64,000 nucleotides of DNA from Lichtheimia corymbifera B2541. Its lineage: Eukaryota; Mucoromycota; Mucoromycetes; Mucorales; Lichtheimiaceae. The DNA lies in assembly GCA_000697475.1 (NCBI GenBank), contig JNEU01000947.1, positions 248,001 through 312,000 of the forward strand, in the 5' to 3' direction. The position numbers and the translations under genes are program-made. This document shows, piece by piece, positions 60,959 through 64,000 of the stretch (the stretch's first letter is position 1; each line of letters begins with the position of its first letter). Under the pieces are notes generated by a model that made no database searches, was not told where the DNA came from, and saw only the letters and a program-made list of their open reading frames with translations.

Positions 60959-61204
60959 GATACAATATTCTCTTGTTCTCTGTCACATGCACATACAATG
61001 AGTCGGAGAGTATGGGTGATGGGGGTTGTGGGGGTAAGAATAAAGTGTGCACATGTAATGGCTACTGTGTGTGTAAAAGCATAATCAACCCAACCTTTCT
61101 ACGCACACCTCTTTTTCCCTTTTCCTTTTTTTGCTGTACCCGGCAGAAAAGGTCCAACATCACGCTTCTGCAAAAACAAACGCTATTGATTCTATCCAAC
61201 TGGC
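60959..61204. other. Leader/promoter region of the next gene
   Basis: TG-rich and pyrimidine-rich sequence, with a cctttttcccttttcc stretch near 61105, upstream of the ATG at 61205. No separate gene. Confidence 0.5.
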
Positions 61205-62409
61205 ATGGTATATATAGATAGAAAACTATATTTACTCAATGCTTCTAATATCAATTGACCACTATGTACTAGAATACGCCTCCTCCTGAGCAAGATACTT
61301 TTATCATCAAGCCAGATCCATTCTTTTCAGTATCAACGCCTATTGTTCCATTACCCAATACTACAGCTACAGCTACCACCGTTCCCACCACAGGTTCTAG
61401 TTCGAGGCCTCGACGATACACACAACCAACCAGGACTGCAACAAAAGACGACCAGCATTTCGAAAAGGAAGAGGATAACAACCATGACGATGAGCTCGAT
61501 CGCATATCTGATATTCTCGCCAATCTCATCCGTGAAGCCAATGATGCTGTGCATGGACTCGAGCGTGAACGTGGTAAAATATTAGAACAGCAGCAACAAC
61601 GACGCAGTGTGCGAACCAGTTCAAGGTTACCTAGACCCAAGTCTTTTTCGTCGTCTTCGTCTTTGGTCGCGACAAGTAGTAGTAACAATACAATGTCAGT
61701 TCCACCACCACCACTACGACGCCGCCCCTTTCCACCACCACCACCTCCTATTGAAACAGCACCACTCCTCGAATCGTTTCAACGACTTGATACATCCATG
61801 GCTATGGTTGATTCGTTATCTCGCGATCTTAGTAGTCAACAAGAGCAGCAGCAGCAACAGCATGATCATTTTACTGCTCTCTTTATCGTACCCCTTTTGC
61901 ATATACCCCATGCACTTATCACCACCCTTTTCAATGCAGCACCACCGAGTCTTTCAGGCATGGTTGCTTGGGCTTGTCTTTTTGCTCTAGGCAATCTCAT
62001 TATGGGTCCTAACAATAACATGGATACTTCAAGGCGTCTTTCACTTCCTGGTGCTTATCATGATGACAACACGAATCTCGCTGGTCGGGATGATGTGGAT
62101 TTACAACAACAACAACCAATGCCCATAACAACATCATCATCCACCACCACCACTACTTTTCCTTCACGTATCATCACCAACACCAGTGTACGTAAACGTC
62201 GTCCTACCATTGTACGTCGTTCAATCTATAGGAAACGTGCTCCTCCTACCAGTCGACAAAGTATGATGCCTCTTTCGGTTTCGAAACGTTCCTCCACCCT
62301 CCTCATCAATACCACCACCACCACTACTGCTGCTGCTGCTACCAGTGGTAGAAACAACATGCCGCTATCACCCAATCATCATCAACAACGACGACGCAAT
62401 TCAGTATGA
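61205..62409 (+). CDS. Unrecognised protein with coiled coil and membrane segment
   Basis: The long frame is closed by a TAG just upstream of 61273, where a tactag acceptor stands. A matching donor (atg/gtatat at 61208) lies directly after an ATG at 61205, so the start exon would be the ATG alone, and exon 2 is 61273-62409, giving 379 residues. The N-terminal part is acidic and helical (DDELDRISDILANLIREAND), with a proline-rich stretch with PPPPPP runs, a short coiled coil, and a hydrophobic region at about 200-245 (FTALFIVPLLHIPHALITTL, MVAWACLFALGNLIM) that could span or dip into a membrane. The C-terminus is basic (VRKRRPTIVRRSIYRKR). The family is not recognised; a membrane-anchored adaptor is plausible. 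Confidence 0.65.
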
Positions 62410-62661
62410 TCATTTATAGAGAGAGAGATATTTCACAACACATTTTATTATCCATCAAATCACGTCTATAGCCATGCGTTTTATGTACATTTTCAAGTAT
62501 TCCATCAGTTCAATCGAAAAAAAAGAGCCCAGGTTTCATTATGACAAAAAAGAAGAAAAAGAAAAAACGCAAACAATTGAGGGGAGAGGGGGAGAGAGAG
62601 AGAGAGAGGGGAGAGAGAGATCACACACTCACGCACACGTATTGGGAAATGATGTCAAATC
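62410..62661. repeat. Short spacer with (AG)n tract
   Basis: A (GA)n/(GAGG)n purine tract at about 62578-62622 lies between the convergent 3' ends of the two last genes. Confidence 0.7.
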
Positions 62662-64000
62662 CTATAATCCTTCACCACCAGCGCCACTGGGAAAAAGACC
62701 AGGTGGCAAGTTGCCATTCCGATGTTGCTGCTGTTGCTGTTGTCTGAATTTCATTTCCATTAATGCAGCCAGCGGAGGGGGAGGTCCATGCGGATGATGA
62801 GGATGGTGCATTGAAGGATGTGGATGTGGAGGAGGACCGCCATTATTGTTATTACCACCAGGATGCATCATGCCTGGAGGTGGTGGCGGTGGTGGTTGTT
62901 CATGTTGTTGTTGTTGTTGTTGACCAAATAGCGGTGGATGATGGTGATGATGTTGTTGTTGCAAATGATGAGGTGGCGGTGGCATCATACCCATAGGCAT
63001 TTCTCCAAAGTTACCAGACATGAATGATGGTGGTGGTGGATGCTGTTGTGGTTGTTGTGGCGGTGGTGGTTGATGTTGGGGATGTTGCTGATGATGGAAT
63101 GACATGGGCGGTGGTGGTGGTGGTTGTCGCATAGATTGATGATGATGATGATCCTGTTGTTGTTGTTGATGCGGAGATAAGAACATATCAAAAGGTGGTT
63201 TGTTCATCATATCTTGATGTGCAGGTGGTGTTGACAAGGGTGCATCGAAACCAGGTCGTTCCATTGGAAATCGCGTATGCTCTGCAGATGCTTGTGGTTG
63301 TGCTCCCAAGATTTGCAAAATAGCATTTTGTGATTCTGTCATATCTCTCCTCTCATTCACAGCTGCTGCTGGTCCAGGGCTACCATTGCTCATTCTTACT
63401 GACATGATTGCTGGATCTTGGAAAGGCATTGATCCGGGTTCTATACACACACAAATGAATACCTTACCATCATCCATCCTTTTTCCTTTTACTTACCTTT
63501 GTAATGTTGTCCATTCATGAGATGAGGTGTCGATGCAGCTGCCTTTCGCAAAAACTCGCCGAAAAAGTTTTGTGCTTCTTGCTTCACATCAGAGTCCTTG
63601 CCAACATTTTCCTTTTCTTTCTCCTCTTCTTCTTCAGGATAAGCATCAGGTTTGTGGACTGCTGAGCTGTTGGTCAATGTTGACAGAATCTTGTCATGCT
63701 GTTGCTGTTGTTGATCCGAATCATGCTGTAATACAGGTGTGTTGCTACTCAAATCGGATGGACGACGATGATGGAAAGGATCTTCTATTTCTGGGGTATG
63801 GGGCTTGTGTGAAGGATCCTCATCACGCATAGGACTGAAGCTGATATTCACATTAGGTAACAAGGCTCGTAGATCATCTTGCATCGATCGAACAGGGTCC
63901 TCCCTATGCTCTGCCATCGATGGTGGTGGTGGTAGTCCGTTAGGATGCTGTTGTTGTTGTTGCTGATGCATACTCAATCTTTGCATATTGTTTTCCAAAT
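62662..64000 (-). CDS. Q/P/H-rich protein, partial at the window end
   Basis: Exons 64000-63497 (open at the window edge) and 63440-62662 give the last 427 residues or so of a longer protein. The upstream exon holds QDDLRALLPNVNISFSP, an acidic helix and QEAQNFFGEFLRKA. The downstream exon is a low-complexity Pro/Gln/His tail with runs such as seven prolines and six glutamines and ends GLFPSGAGGEGL. The LLPNVNISF and NFFGEFLRKA motifs loosely recall the C-terminal half of eIF4E-transporter-like mRNA decay proteins, but I am not certain. The start codon lies outside the window. A Met at 63998 is probably internal. Confidence 0.7.

Overview
This is eukaryotic DNA from a fungus, most likely an early-diverging filamentous one (Mucoromycota, Mucorales type). 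Genes are spaced on both strands and carry several short introns of about 50-70 bp with GTAAGT/GTATGT donors. They encode fungal proteins: an SSK1 response regulator, fimbrin, Bud20, a Con7-type zinc finger, a Kin4-type kinase, an SGT1/ecdysoneless protein and P450s. Many products carry poly-Q, poly-H or poly-S tracts. Species cannot be read from the window. There are no rRNA genes, no CRISPR arrays, and no transposase or reverse transcriptase that I could recognise. Where a gene is spliced, the coordinates run from start codon to stop codon and the exon ends I chose are given in the text.

The first 14 kb is accessory in character. Bases 505-4640 form a very large inverted repeat with a nested, mirror-symmetric set of smaller hairpins inside it. 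A 12-bp minisatellite follows, then a cluster of pepsin-like aspartic protease genes at 4.9-10.3 kb: a remnant, an intact gene, a pseudogene with two frameshifts and a stop codon, and another intact gene. A WIPI/Hsv2-type autophagy PROPPIN comes next, then a stretch of decayed repeats that have relatives at 130-520 and 52.6-53.2 kb.

From 14 to 34 kb the window holds a Cdc25-type RasGEF, two paralogous cytochrome P450 genes of about 535 residues, a Bud20/ZNF593 ribosome-biogenesis protein, two unrecognised low-complexity proteins, and a 1290-residue SSK1-type osmostress response regulator with predicted membrane segments and a degenerate kinase module.

From 34 to 64 kb there is an RBR ubiquitin ligase with an N-terminal hydrophobic region, a Con7-like C2H2 factor, two secreted double-psi-barrel proteins on either side of a 3-kb gene-poor stretch, an SGT1/ecdysoneless homologue, a MARVEL membrane protein, fimbrin, the retromer subunit VPS29, a Kin4-type kinase, an unrecognised membrane protein, and a partial Q/P-rich protein at the end. 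No metabolic operon-like theme links these genes. Three small expansions stand out: aspartic proteases, P450s and double-psi-barrel proteins, two of which are secreted families. The strongest candidate for something undescribed is the 4-kb palindrome of palindromes at the left end, which could fold into or be transcribed as a very long hairpin.
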